64,000 nucleotides of DNA. Source: Podarcis raffonei (Eukaryota; Chordata; Lepidosauria; Squamata; Lacertidae). Below the pieces are notes generated by a model. That model saw only the letters and a list, made by a program, of their open reading frames with translations, did not search any database and was not told the DNA's origin. The translations under genes and the position numbers were made by a program. Shown piece after piece: positions 10,696-20,700 of the stretch. The DNA lies in assembly GCF_027172205.1 (NCBI RefSeq), contig NC_070615.1:44128501-44192500 (forward strand), in the 5' to 3' direction. The first letter of the stretch is position 1. Every line of letters begins with the position of its first letter.

Positions 10696-12094
10696 CCAGG
10701 GATTGAATCAAGGACCTCTGCAAAGCAGATGCTCTACCCCTGAGCCAAGCCCCTTGAACAGGATGTTCTGTTCCACCCATCCCACACCTTGCTGACCACT
10801 GTTGGAGACAGGACATTAGACCCACCTTCAGAATATAAGAAGGCCCCTGCTGGATCAGGCCAATGGCCCACCTAGCCAGAGCTCTGTTCCCACAGTGGCC
10901 CACCAGGTCCTTGTGGAGAAGCCTATGGTCAGGATCCGAGTGCAACCATGCTCTCTCCCCACCTGTGATTCCCAGCAGCAAATCTTCTTCCCTTTGTAGA
11001 ACATGATGTTCCTGGGAGACTTCAATGCTGACTGCAGTTACGTGGGAAAGAACGCCTGGTCCTCCATCCGCCTGCGCACCAGCGAGGTTTTCAAGTGGCT
11101 CATCCCAGACTCTGTAGACACCACCGTGGGCAACTCCAATTGCGCCTATGACAGGTAAGGTTGGCCAAGCTGCCAAGTAGTGATAGATCTTTAGACCCCA
11201 GTAGGGCTCTTGACCATCAGGGACACGGGTGGCGCTGTGGGTTAAACCACAGAGCCTAGGGCTTGCCGATCAGAAGGTTGGTGGTTCGAATCCCCGCGAC
11301 GGGGTGAGCTCCCGTTGCTCTGTCCCTGCTCCTGCCAACCTAGCAGTTTGAAAGCACAAAGTGCAAGTAGATAAATAGGTACTGCTCCGGAGGGAAGGTA
11401 AACAGCATTTCCGTGTGTTGCTCTGGTTTGCCAGAAGTGGCTTAGTCATGCTGGCCACATGACCCGGAAGCTGTACGCCAGCTCCCTCGGCCAGTAAAGC
11501 GAGATGAGCGCCACAACCCCAGAGTCGTCTGCAACTGGACCTGCGACTGGACCTAATGGCCTGCGACATTACCTTAAGGGCTCTTGACCAAGAGCCACAA
11601 CTGGCCCACTGAGGCTTCCCAGCTGCCACAACAAGCCACCTCTCCTCTTTCTTCTCCTCCTTCTCTTCCCTCCTTTCCCACTCTTGGAAGAACACTCAGC
11701 ATCGAAAGGCGTCAGATGATCCCAGAGCAAGGGATCCTGGGCAGCCTCAGCTCCCCCCAAAAACGGGAGAGGACCACTCCATTTCTTTCCTTTGGTGTCC
11801 TAGGATTGTCGTGAGCGGTTCAAAGCTGAGGAAGTGGATCGATCCCAAGTCGGCCCAAGTGTTTGACTTCCAGAGCGCCTTCAAGCTGAGCCAAGAGGAG
11901 GTAAATCACATTCAGTGTTTAAGCCCTTGGTCCAAACAGGGTTTCCTGAGGCTCGCAGTGCATGCTGGGAAAACAATGTGTTCTGGCTTTGGCAACAAGA
12001 GATGCTCTGAGCTTCCCTGTTGTTCTCTCCTCCCATGCAGGCTCTGGCCATCAGCGACCATTTCCCGGTGGAGGTGACGCTGAAATCTCGCTGA
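4983..12094 (+). CDS. DNASE1L2: DNASE1L2, deoxyribonuclease I-like 2, complete coding region in 8 exons
   Basis: Secreted Ca/Mg-dependent endonuclease of the DNase I family. Coding exons: 4983-5120, 6572-6660, 7892-7975, 9031-9131, 10064-10176, 11000-11154, 11804-11900, 12041-12094. They total 831 nt and keep one frame across GT-AG introns, giving 276 residues. Residues 1-19 are a signal peptide (MKLLLGISAL...), and the mature start LKICAFNIQSFG is typical of the family. Catalytic and metal residues are present: E58 (QEVRD), E97 (YREMYLF), H148 (PLHTAP), D182/N184 (GDFNADC), D226 (CAYDR) and D265/H266 (ISDHFP). C187 and C223 form the conserved disulfide; the second DNase I disulfide is absent, as in DNASE1L2. 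The strings VAEIDALYDVYL, DKWGTD and ALAISDHFPVEVTLK favour DNASE1L2 over DNASE1 or DNASE1L3, and the convergent ECI1 neighbour agrees. The start codon lies 10 nt into an exon whose acceptor AG is at 4971-4972, so an upstream noncoding exon exists; I could not place it. No clear poly(A) signal was found near the stop. The protein lacks the proline-rich insert I recall in human DNASE1L2. Confidence 0.95.
5423..5702. repeat. CR1 (reverse) fused to an L2-like 3' end with ATT microsatellite, DNASE1L2 intron 1
   Basis: 5423-5526 matches reverse CR1 (CCAACCTCTGCTTAAAAACC). At 5527 it switches to the forward L2-like end GGGAAGCTTTTAATG ... GGCAGGGTATAAATAATAAA, followed by ATT repeats. Confidence 0.6.
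5715..6059 (-). repeat. Sauria/Squam1-type SINE, DNASE1L2 intron 1
   Basis: Full-length reverse copy flanked by the 12-bp target duplication ATACTCAGAGTA (5703-5714 and 6060-6071). It landed just past the ATT-rich tail of an older L2-like LINE. Confidence 0.92.
6140..6410 (+). repeat. CR1/L3-like LINE, C-terminal coding remnant and 3' region, DNASE1L2 intron 1
   Basis: Codes for remnants like LLPQEVVMDAVLGGFKR, then ATGTTTAGAGGCAGTCTACC. It lies 160 bp before exon 2. Confidence 0.6.
6690..6785 (+). repeat. tRNA-derived SINE fragment, DNASE1L2 intron 2
   Basis: GTGGGTTCGAGTCTCACC (B-box) then GATTCCTGCATTGCAGGGG and a CR1-like end. Related to the 22197 copy and starts about 30 bp after exon 2. 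Confidence 0.55.
7101..7650. repeat. CR1 LINE (reverse) interrupted by a solo LTR, DNASE1L2 intron 2
   Basis: CR1 pieces at 7101-7172 (CATCTAGTCCAACCCCC) and 7471-7570 (GATGGCCATCCAAGCTCTGC) join exactly if the LTR between them is left out. A CR1/L3-like tail follows to about 7645. Confidence 0.8.
7173..7470 (+). mobile_element. Solo LTR (298 bp) in CR1, DNASE1L2 intron 2
   Basis: Fossil LTR running TG...CA, with a TATA box (TGTATATAAAG near 7371) and a poly(A) signal (AATAAAG near 7430). It is flanked by the 5-bp duplication GATAG / GATGG, and the CR1 target reads through without it. No internal region remains, so it is a recombined solo LTR, younger than the CR1. A 5-bp duplication fits Gypsy-type or some ERV families. 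Confidence 0.75.
8109..8166. repeat. GAAT tetranucleotide microsatellite, DNASE1L2 intron 3
   Basis: GATT then about 12 GAAT units, at the end of an L2-like LINE. Confidence 0.9.
8160..8775 (-). repeat. L2-like LINE fragment (reverse) hosting a MITE, DNASE1L2 intron 3
   Basis: TTTATATACTGCCCTATACC near the left, then AGAGCATTCCACAGACGGGG and GAAGAAGGGCCTCAGAAG. The same family occurs at 16345 and 46385. Confidence 0.6.
8240..8429. mobile_element. Tigger-like MITE (CAGTGG... TIR, TA target), DNASE1L2 intron 3
   Basis: Inverted ends CAGTGGCACCTCGG / CCAAGGTACCACTG flanked by TA on both sides. No coding capacity. Confidence 0.75.
9346..9692 (+). repeat. L2-like LINE 3' end, DNASE1L2 intron 4
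   Basis: Sequence for the reverse transcriptase C-terminal tail (WNALPSEVKE-like, RRHLK, LFRDVF), then TGCCCAGAGCAGCTG and ATAATAAATGATGATG. Confidence 0.65.
9779..9986. mobile_element. Possible hAT-type element, DNASE1L2 intron 4
   Basis: GCAGTGGCGTGCAGTG at left and CACACGCCAATGC at right are imperfect inverted ends. Confidence 0.4.
10310..10695 (+). repeat. L2-like LINE 3' end with GAT microsatellite, DNASE1L2 intron 5
   Basis: Coding remnant for SLTARSQVTGNQAEG and FREAF, then GCCGCCCAGAGTAGCTGG, GGGGTATAAATAATAAA and a GAT run from 10657. Confidence 0.7.
10696..10760 (-). repeat. tRNA-derived SINE head fragment, DNASE1L2 intron 5
   Basis: Short reverse fragment (CAAAGCAGATGCTCTACC, CTGAGCC) of the GGGCTGTAGCTCA family, directly after the GAT-repeat tail of an L2-like LINE. 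Confidence 0.55.
10830..10985 (-). repeat. CR1/L3-like LINE 3' end reaching the exon 6 acceptor of DNASE1L2
   Basis: GCTGGATCAGGCCAATGGCC and CCCCACCTGTGATTCCCAGC are its reverse. Similarity runs to about 15 bp before the exon starting at 11000. Confidence 0.65.
11217..11576 (+). repeat. Sauria/Squam1-type SINE, DNASE1L2 intron 6
   Basis: Full-length copy with a 14-bp target duplication AGGGCTCTTGACCA (11203-11216 and 11577-11590). The tail is irregular, with a short internal repeat of the CTGCGACTGGACC motif. Confidence 0.9.
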
Positions 12095-13100
12095 AGCTCC
12101 GTGCGACCTCGCAGCCTTGCTTTGACACCCCGTGCCGGAAAAGGGGTTCCGGCCACCCCTGGGTCTTCTCACCCCACAGCTACGTGTTCACTTGCAGACG
12201 TACAAAGCTGCCTTGATGGACCTGTGGTCTATCCAGACCAGTATTGCTTCTTCTGTTTGGTAGTGTCAGCCAGCAGAGGAAACAACCCCTAAGGCAGGTT
12301 GCCAGGAACGGATCAGACAAGGAAAAGTGCTTACCATCTGCTTTCATTCAATATTTACAGCGAGAGGCTTGGAACGCAGCCTCTCAGAATAATGGCGTTG
12401 TCCTGAGTGACTCTCCACCCCCTTTTTCCTCCCACTTCCTCATTCATCATCTCTTCCACGGGTGGTGCTGAGGGCCATTTGCTTCTGAGCCCTTTGGTCT
12501 CCTACTTTCAAGGCTCGCCGTGTTCTGGAATGCTTTCTTAAGACACTGCGTCCGTCAGCTGTTGCCCTCCTGGTGGTTCCTCTTCCTCCTCCTCTCCCAT
12601 TGTTTCCCAGCTTTCCCCCTCATCTGCCTCTGAGCTGTGACCTCCCTCAAACCCCGGTCTTCTTCTTCTCTAGAAGGGTCAGGCTGGTCATTCCTCCTCT
12701 GCCCAGTCCCTGACAGGTAGCTGCTTCCTGATCTCTTAGGCAAAGGAGAGCCTCTTGCCTTGAGATCTTTGTGGCTCACAAGTGGGAGAACCTGTGGCTC
12801 TCCTGATGTTGCTAGACTCCCAGTGCCCACCATCTCTTAGTCAGCAGATGAGGAAGATGATAACTGGAGTCCAACATTATCTGCAGGTCCTCCAGGTCTT
12901 GTTTTTGCTAGAGTTGTTGCTGCCAGGGATGGAACCTGGAACCTTCTGTTCTTCTGCAGACCAATTGACTTATGTGACATTGTCCACCTGTGTTGTATTC
13001 CACCCGAGCTGAGTTGGAGGGCACCAAAAGGCCTTTGAGAGATTCAGTGGGTTGCAGTGAGAGGGAGGGGAAACCTGTGGGTCTCCGGACATTGCTTAGG
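12095..13100. other. DNASE1L2 3' flank, with possible reverse LTR-type sequence
   Basis: DNASE1L2 3' UTR starts here. A short reverse SINE piece lies near 12200-12260. The purine-biased stretch 12290-12850 (as read on the minus strand) resembles an old LTR element edge, but no paired ends were found. Confidence 0.3.
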
Positions 13101-13290
13101 GGGATAGGGCTGTAGCTCATTTGCTTTGCATACAGAAGGTCTCAGGTTTGATCCCTGGTGTCTCCAGGTTGGGCTGGGAGAACCTTCTTAGCTGAAATCA
13201 CAGAGAACTCCTACCAGTTGATGCAGACCATTCTGACCTAGAGAGGTACCTGCCTTAGTAGAAGGCAGATCATCGGTCGATGTCCCTTGC
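13101..13290 (+). repeat. tRNA-derived SINE, GGGCTGTAGCTCA family
   Basis: Head GGGCTGTAGCTCATTTGC with B-box-like GGTTTGATCCC, followed by the family body. In the DNASE1L2-ECI1 gap. Confidence 0.7.
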
Positions 13291-13454
13291 TGGACTACAG
13301 ATCCCCATCACCTCTGACCACTGGCTAAGCAACCTTTGGCAGGCCACAGGCTACTCCCACTTAGCATACTGGATTGGCGAGGCCATTGAGCTCTGGATGA
13401 CTTTGGGACTAACCTACCTCATGTGCTGGTTGTGATAAAAGGGAGGAGGGAACC

Positions 13455-13805
13455 ATAAGTACACAAGGAGAGTCTGCTGGATCAGACCAATGGCCCCTCT
13501 GATCCTGCATCTTCTTCTCCTCACCTTGGCCAACCAGATGCCCCAAGCACGACCTGAGCACAAGAGCTCTCTACCCTCCTATGGTTTCCAGCAACTGGTA
13601 TTCAGAAGTACTGCTGCCTCCAGCTGTGGAAGCGGAGAATATTCATCACGGCTACTAGCCACTGATCATCTCCTCCTCCATTAATTTGTCCAATCCTCTT
13701 TTAAAGCCGCCCAAGTTGGTGTCCATCACTGCCTTCTGTGGGAGTTCCATAGTTTAACTATGTATTATGTGAAGAAGTACTTTCTTTTAACCACCCTGAC
13801 CATGG
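13455..13805 (-). repeat. CR1/L3-like LINE, C-terminal remnant and 3' end, reverse
   Basis: GCTGGATCAGACCAATGGCC, CAGCAACTGGTATTCAGAAG and the codons for TNLGGFKRGLD on the minus strand. It lies in the DNASE1L2-ECI1 gap. Confidence 0.65.
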
Positions 13806-14180
13806 ATGCATGATAATAAATAAAATAAACAATGCCCAGTCTCCTGTTTTTAAGGCATAATCACCACTTTCGACTCCACAGACCCTGTTAAGTAAGTTTA
13901 AAATAGTTTACTTACTAAATCCAAAGGTATGGTACATGTGTTATTCCATGCAGCAGCAAGAAGATCCAGAGGTGTTGCAAAAGTCAGGGCTGGGGCACCT
14001 AGTAGTCTTCCAGCTGCTTCTGGACTACAACTCCCATCATCCCCATCCAGAATAGCCAACAGGATGGTTTGATGGGATCTGTAGTTCAGCGGCATCTGCA
14101 AGGCCAAAGGGTACTCAGCCCTGGCCCTAAGCCTATGGCTGCAGTTAGGAAGAGACCAACCACAGCCTCTCTTTTAGTGA

Positions 14181-14186
14181 TTTATT
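14181..14186 (-). terminator. ECI1: Candidate poly(A) signal of ECI1
   Basis: AATAAA on the minus strand, about 245 nt after the ECI1 stop codon. It is the first canonical hexamer downstream of the stop, so it probably defines a short 3' UTR. Confidence 0.6.
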
Positions 14187-14431
14187 GACTGTTCACATTT
14201 TGCGCAAAGCTGATTCTTCCCAAGTGCCTAAAAAAGTGAGCTTGTGGCCTAATGTGCCCCTTGCAGAACAGGCCTCAGCCCCACTTCCCCACAACCTGAG
14301 ATCCAGCGTCCAAAGAAAAAAACCTCAAGAGCAAAACTCCGTGCAAAAGGCACCAGCTGGGAAACAAAGGCGCTTGAGATAAACAGTGATGAGGTCACGG
14401 GACCAGAAATCAAGGCTGCTCCGCTCCCAGG

Positions 14432-16200
14432 TCAGGCTTTCTTCTGCTTCAGCATCTGCATGTACATCTGGAGGGATTTCTGGATAGAGTCCCTGGAGAT
14501 GAAGCGCACAAAGTTCTGGATGTCGGCTTCACGGTGCGCCAGGAGGTGGTCCACTGTGGGCTTCCGCATCGAGGATTTGGAGAGTTGGCGGGCATGGTCT
14601 GGGCAGCAAGAAGAGAAAGAGAAAGAGAAAGAGAGCGCATGTTGAATTGCGGCCCAGTGGCATGGTCGCATAGGACTGCTGGGAACAGGACTGTCTTTAC
14701 CCAAGGGTGCAAGGGGTGCGGGGCACCTGGGCGCCGATGTCTGGGAGGCGCCAGGTGCCTGCCGCTGAAGCCGCCTAAGCTCTTAACTATCTACCCGTTA
14801 TGAAATAATAAATAATTTTGATCAAGCTAGAAAAACAAAATACAGTCATACCTCGGGTTGAAGTAGCTTCAGGATAATTATTTTCAGGTTGCGCACTGCG
14901 GCGACCCGGAAGTAACGGAGCACATGCACAGACGGTCAAAATGACATCACGCATATGCGCAGAAGTGGTGAATCGCGCCCCGTGTTCGCTTCTGGATGCG
15001 AACGGGGCTCCGGAACGGATCCCGTTCACATCCAGAAGTACCACTGCACATATAGGTAATACCGAAATGTATACCTACTGTTTCACTAAAGGGCTTTCGA
15101 CTTTGTGCGCTCATCTACCAAAGACGCACCGTACCAGCGGTGGCGCTTGTCATTCACAATGGCGCCGCTTGTCAGACTTGGGGGGGGGGCTGGGTGGATC
15201 TTTGCACCCCGGCAGCGCATATGCTAAAGACTCCCCTGGGTGGGAGGCACCAGCTGGGGAACCCCCAAAAGGAACCCATAAGGGAAGAAGACTTAGAGCC
15301 TGGGCAGTGCTGGTGGGACAATGATGGGGGGGGGGGAAGACTGGAAGGAGGAGTGTCAGAAGCTGAAAAGGTAACAGGGTTTAGTGAGCAGGAAGAGGCT
15401 GTGCCAGAGAGAGGCCCAGAAGCAGAGGCAGAAGCAGAGGCTAGAGAGGAGCAGGGCCAAGAGGCAGAGATCAGGCAGGCTGTTGAAGATGCCAGGGGGT
15501 CTTCCCCTCCTGCTGCGACCAGCTCCCCTCCCCTCTGGTCTCCCAGAACCTGAAGAGGTATGAAGAGGGAGGAGCAGAGACAGACAAGGTGTTGAGCCTC
15601 AGATTGCTTGGGAAGGAGGAGGCTTGGAGAGAAGGGACTTTTCAGTTCCCACAACTGGGAAACCCTACTGGGAAGAGGTTTTGTGCTCACTAGGCCTGAG
15701 CCGTTTTGTTCATTTGAATAAAGAATTAAGTTTACTGATATCTTGCAAGTTATTGCTGACCTTCTCCTGACCCATGTGATCGGAAGCCTTTCTTCCTGGA
15801 GCCTGCTTTAAGCCAGCCAACCCACCTTGCTGCCAATTCCCTCAATTACTGCCAACACACCTTTCTTTCACCACTAGGGTATGAGGCAGTGTGGTGTAGT
15901 AGTTAAAGCAGGGTTGGCCTGGTACCAAGGAAACCTTCCCCACTATAGGACGTTATTTGTTTTGGAACGTGTATTTGTGGTGCAGGATTCTGGGGGTGGG
16001 GGTGGGCTGCCTCACCTGGAACGGCCAGCCACTGGGCCATCACCTCTGCAGCCACCTTCTGGATATTCTCTTCGGGCGCCAACTCATCCACGATGCCAAT
16101 TTTGAGGGCATCAGCGGCAGGGTACAGGAGTCCCAGCTGGATGGACCGGTCCGTGGCTCTGTGGCCAATGGCATTGATCATTGTGTCTTTAAACCTGGCC

Positions 16201-16246
<46 letters not shown>

Positions 16247-17556
16247 TGAGACCTATCAGCACATGTGGTGGAGCTGCTCCAAGAGAAAAGCATTCTTGGA
16301 CAAAAGCAGTTTCTGAGATCTCATTGATAATTATTTTTGTTAAAATTTATATACTGCCCTTCATCTGATCACAGCGAAGCACATAACAATAATAACCTGC
16401 TGCCTAAATAAATATTAAAAAGGCCATAGGTTTTTTTAAATCAGCAAAAGGCTGATTAAAATGGCACCTAAATATGTAGTATGTAGTATGTAGATATGTA
16501 GTAAAGGCACCAGAGGCATGGGAGAAGAGGAATATTTTTGCAAGGCACCTAAAAATGTATTATGAAGGCACCAGGCAAGCCTCCCTGGGAAGAGCATTCC
16601 AGAAACGGGGAGCCACTACAGAAAAGGCCCTCTCTTGTGTTGAACACCCTCCAAATCTCTCTTGGAGTGGGCACACAAAGAAGGGTTTCAGATGATGATC
16701 TCAGGGGCTGTGTTGGTTCCTATGGGGAGAGACCGTCCTTGAGGTGTAACAAATGAGCCACTCCTCTCTTTGCTCGATTCTTTAGATTTGGATTGAGATC
16801 TGAATAACAAGGAGCTAATCTTGTGTTCTTTGGTAGCAGCTTGGGCCACTGTCACCAAGTTTTGAAAGACCTTTGATCTGAATAATCTCTACTATTGGTA
16901 TTCCAAGACTTGGAAAATCGCCAGTCTGGAGGAAAAAAACAACCCTTATGTACTTTGGCCTTTGCACACTTTTGGTTTATGTGAAGGGTTTTTTTTCCTC
17001 CAGACTGTATTCTAATTTTATTTTATATACAAACACAGTTAGCTCAGGAGCCTCGGTCCCACAGGTCTATGTGAGTTTTTGGATTTAGTGCAGTTCAAGG
17101 TTACTTTTTATCTTCTTTTTCTTCTGGGGGGAAAAATGGCAATTTAGACCATTGGACTCTTTCAGTAATTATAGATTACACAGCCTTTTCTTCTCTGAAA
17201 GGTTTTACTATTGACTCACAGTGCCTGTATCCTCCATATTTATTGGCAATTGTGACAACGAATCTTTTCCTCCTCTCATTTTTTCCTCTCTACCTGCCTG
17301 TCACCATCATCATTATTATTAATTAAATTTGCATACTGCCCTTCATCTGTAGATCTCAGGGCGGTCCACAACGTAAAATACAGCATATAAAAAAAACAAC
17401 AGAAAATGCGTAATAAAAATAAGAGCAAAAACAAGCGAATAATCCCCCAATCATTATTGAAGTGCAGTAAAATGCAGGGAGGCAGGAGAGACATTCAAGC
17501 AGGAAGGAACAAACGACAAGCTAGGTAGCGCAGCCAGGAATTTAAGCTGTGCTTAA

Positions 17557-17601
<45 letters not shown>

Positions 17602-17677
17602 GAAGAATAATAATACCCCACCCATCTGGCCGGATTTCCCCAGCCACTCTGGGCGGCTCCCAACAGAATTAATGAAG

Positions 17678-17719
<42 letters not shown>

Positions 17720-20700
17720 GATAAAACATCAGACATTAAAAGCTTCCCTAAACAGGACTGTCTTCAGATGTCTTCTAAAAGTCAGATAGTTGTTTATTTC
17801 CTTGACATCTGATGGGAGGGTGTTCCACAGGGCGGGTGCCACTACCGAGAAGGCCCTCTGCCATGTGGTTGGCTGTGCCGGGGTTCAGAGAAACCCTAGA
17901 GAAGTCACAGCGATTTGCACCCCACACCCCCATTCTGCTTCTTCCTCCTCCGCCGCCACCTCACCAGAAAGGGGCCACGATTCCCAGCTTCGTCTCATTC
18001 AGCCCAATGCTGTACTTGGGATTGTCGGCCATGATCCTGTAGTCACAAGACATTGCCATCAGGCAGCCGCCTGCGGGACTGGAACCCTGGGAGGAAGAAA
18101 ACAGGAAATCTAGTTCAAGGGTGGAGAGCCTTGGGCCTGGCAGCAAAGGTGGCCCTCTGGGTCACTCTATATGGCCCTTGGAACTCTCCCCAGGTCACAC
18201 CCCTCACTGGCTCAAAACATCTGGAGGGCCGAGGGGTGTTTAAATTGTTTGGATACTTAGATCAGGCATAGGCAAACGCTGGCCCTCCAGGTGTTTGGGA
18301 CTACAATTCCCATCATCCCTAGCTAACAGGACCAGTGGTCAGGGATGATGGGAATTGTAGTCCCAAACATCTGGAGGGCAGGAGTTTGCCTATGCCTGAC
18401 TTAGATCGTTGAAACAGGGAAACAACCAGGTCTTTCTTGAACTTATCATTTCCTTGTTTTTTTCCTGGGTAAACCTGCCTGGTGAAATAACCATTTTTTG
18501 CCATTTTGTATTTTTGCCATTTAAAACGGGGCATTATTTAGATGGTGGTGGGGCAGTACCTGAATTTATGCAGGCCACTGCATGGGAAATGCATCTGGAA
18601 GACCAAATGTATCGAGGAGCTAGTGACCTGACACGGTTACCCTTCCTGCCTCTGTTCCTTCCCCACTCTTGTTAAGTTTCTGATGGTGTGAGAACAGTCT
18701 TTAATGTCCTTAAAAACATTGGGAGGAGGTGAAGCCCCCCCCCGCACCCCCCCAGCTGCCTTAATCAGTTGCGGATTAATCAGTTGTGGATCAATTGTGC
18801 TGGGTACCTTCTTAGATGTTGGACATTGTTTTGAGAAAGTGAGGCATTGGGAGGGAGTGGCGAATGGATGATCTGCACGTAGTCTTGGAAGCCACACAGG
18901 CTACCTCTAAAATGGGACGGTTTGGCCAGAGTTTCTTTGAAGCTGGTGCATGGACTGACTGGCCGCGGGCGGTGCAAACTGAGGCTACCTGGGGGAGTCA
19001 CTTTGCCGCTTTTTGAGGGCTTCCAAGTGGCAGGTTTAAGTGCCTGCTTGGTATGTATACATTGCTTGCAGTTTTAGAATAAAACCTTTCATCTTCTCAC
19101 CCACTTGTGTACCGTATTTTTCGCTCTATAGGACGCACCAGACCATAGAACGCACCGAACCATAGAAGGGGGAGAACAGGGGGGGGGGGAATCTCCCTTT
19201 CTCTGCTCAGCGCCCCTTCAGCAAAGCGGCAGGAGAAACGGAGCCCCTTCCATTTCTCCTCCCGCTTTGCTGAAGGGGCGCTGCGCAGAGAGGGGAAACT
19301 GTGCAGCGCCTCCCCAGCAAAGCGAAGCCTGGAGAGCAAGAGTGATGGGTGTGCACTGACCCCTCTCGCTCTCCAGGCTTCAGGCGGCTATCCGCAAGCC
19401 TTCAGAGCGCAGCGGGAATTCCTGCTGCGCTCCGAAGGCTTGCCGATAGCTGCCTGAAGCCCCCGGAGCGCAGCAGGAGTTCCCTGCGCTCCGGGGGCTT
19501 CAGCAAAAGCAACGCAAAGCCTCCGGAGCGTGGGGGGAGCTCTCCCTTTGCGCTTCAGAGGCTTCGTGTTGCTTTCGCTGAAGCCAAGGGTCCTGCATTC
19601 GCTCCATAGGACGCACACACATTTCCCCTTCATTTTTGGAGGGGGGGAAGTGTGTCCTATAGAGCGAAAAATACGGTATTTTGTATTGCTTCTGAATCTC
19701 ATTTTAAAAGACCCACCTTGCCTTTGGCAAGACAACCGCTGCTTGAATTGCACTAATTCCTAAACCCACCCCAGGTCCAAGCCTGCAGCGTTAAAATAGC
19801 TATACATTCATGTCTGAACTGCACTGGGGTGTGCTTGGAATAGCCCATTGAGCAAAGAGCTAAAAACAGTAGCGGCTTATCCGTTAGGGCAAATGGGGCA
19901 CTGCCCCACCGACCGCACTCTGCTCTCACCTGCCTGCCTTCTTGCTTACCGCTGGTCAGTGGCTGGCTCTGCCTGGCTCTGGCGCCCCCTACTGTCGGCC
20001 TCCCTGCCCTCCACCCTACCAGCCACCAGCAGCCACCGGCTTAAGGTGATTCTTCTGGAGGGATAGGGAGTAAATAAATGGAACTTGCATTGACAGCTGC
20101 AATGGTCACCAGGCTGGAATTGTACAGAGTAATCCACATCTGCTGCACGGCTTTCCAGAACTCTGCGTAGTGCTCCTCGCTCTTCCCACACATCTCAGTG
20201 ATGTCCAGGCCCCCGGAGAAGATTTTGGGGACAACCTGGGAAAAGGAAAAGGATCTGTCATAGCTGGCAACGTGCCTCCCTGCTTCACGCCACGCTGCTT
20301 CACTCTGAAAAGTCCTACGGGCCGTTTTTGCCCAGCTCCCAGAAAGAGGAGAGATCTTACGATACAATACGATAATCTTTATTGTCATTGTCCTATACAC
20401 AACAACAAAATTGAAAAATCTACACAAGACAGTCAAAAACCAACAAGCCTGCTATGCCAGCTATCCTAACCTGGTTAGCCCCCTAAAAACTCTGATACCC
20501 CATTTTTAAATACAATATACTCCCATAGAGACTCCTTAAAGGTAAAGGGACAGGGACCCCTGACCATTAGGTCCAGTCGTGACTGACTCTGGGGTTGCGG
20601 CGCTCATCTCGCTTTATTGGCCGAGGGAGCCGGCGTACAGCTTCCAGGTCATGTGGCCAGCATGACTAAGCCGCTTCTGGCGAACCAGAGCAGCGCACGG

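Noticed and set aside
4983-12094. Assignment as DNASE1 or DNASE1L3
   Set aside because: The DNASE1 second disulfide is missing, the C-terminal basic tail of DNASE1L3 is missing, and the string matches plus the convergent ECI1 neighbour fit DNASE1L2.
15140-15553. 137-codon frame rich in Glu, Ala and Gly
   Set aside because: Low-complexity purine-rich sequence in a probable retroelement fossil inside an ECI1 intron; no domain recognised.
17549-17812. Frames of poly-Ile, poly-Leu or poly-Asn here and at 5544, 35485, 61048
   Set aside because: Translations of ATT/AAT microsatellites.
19198-19580. Repeated hairpins suggesting a CRISPR-like or attenuator array
   Set aside because: They are palindromes inside one TIR transposon with no spacers, in a vertebrate intron.
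20089-20235. ECI1 exon 4 continuing past AAVN into the following open frame
   Set aside because: The added residues (ASSIYLLPIPP) do not belong to the family, and the true continuation GSSPAGG lies in the next exon.
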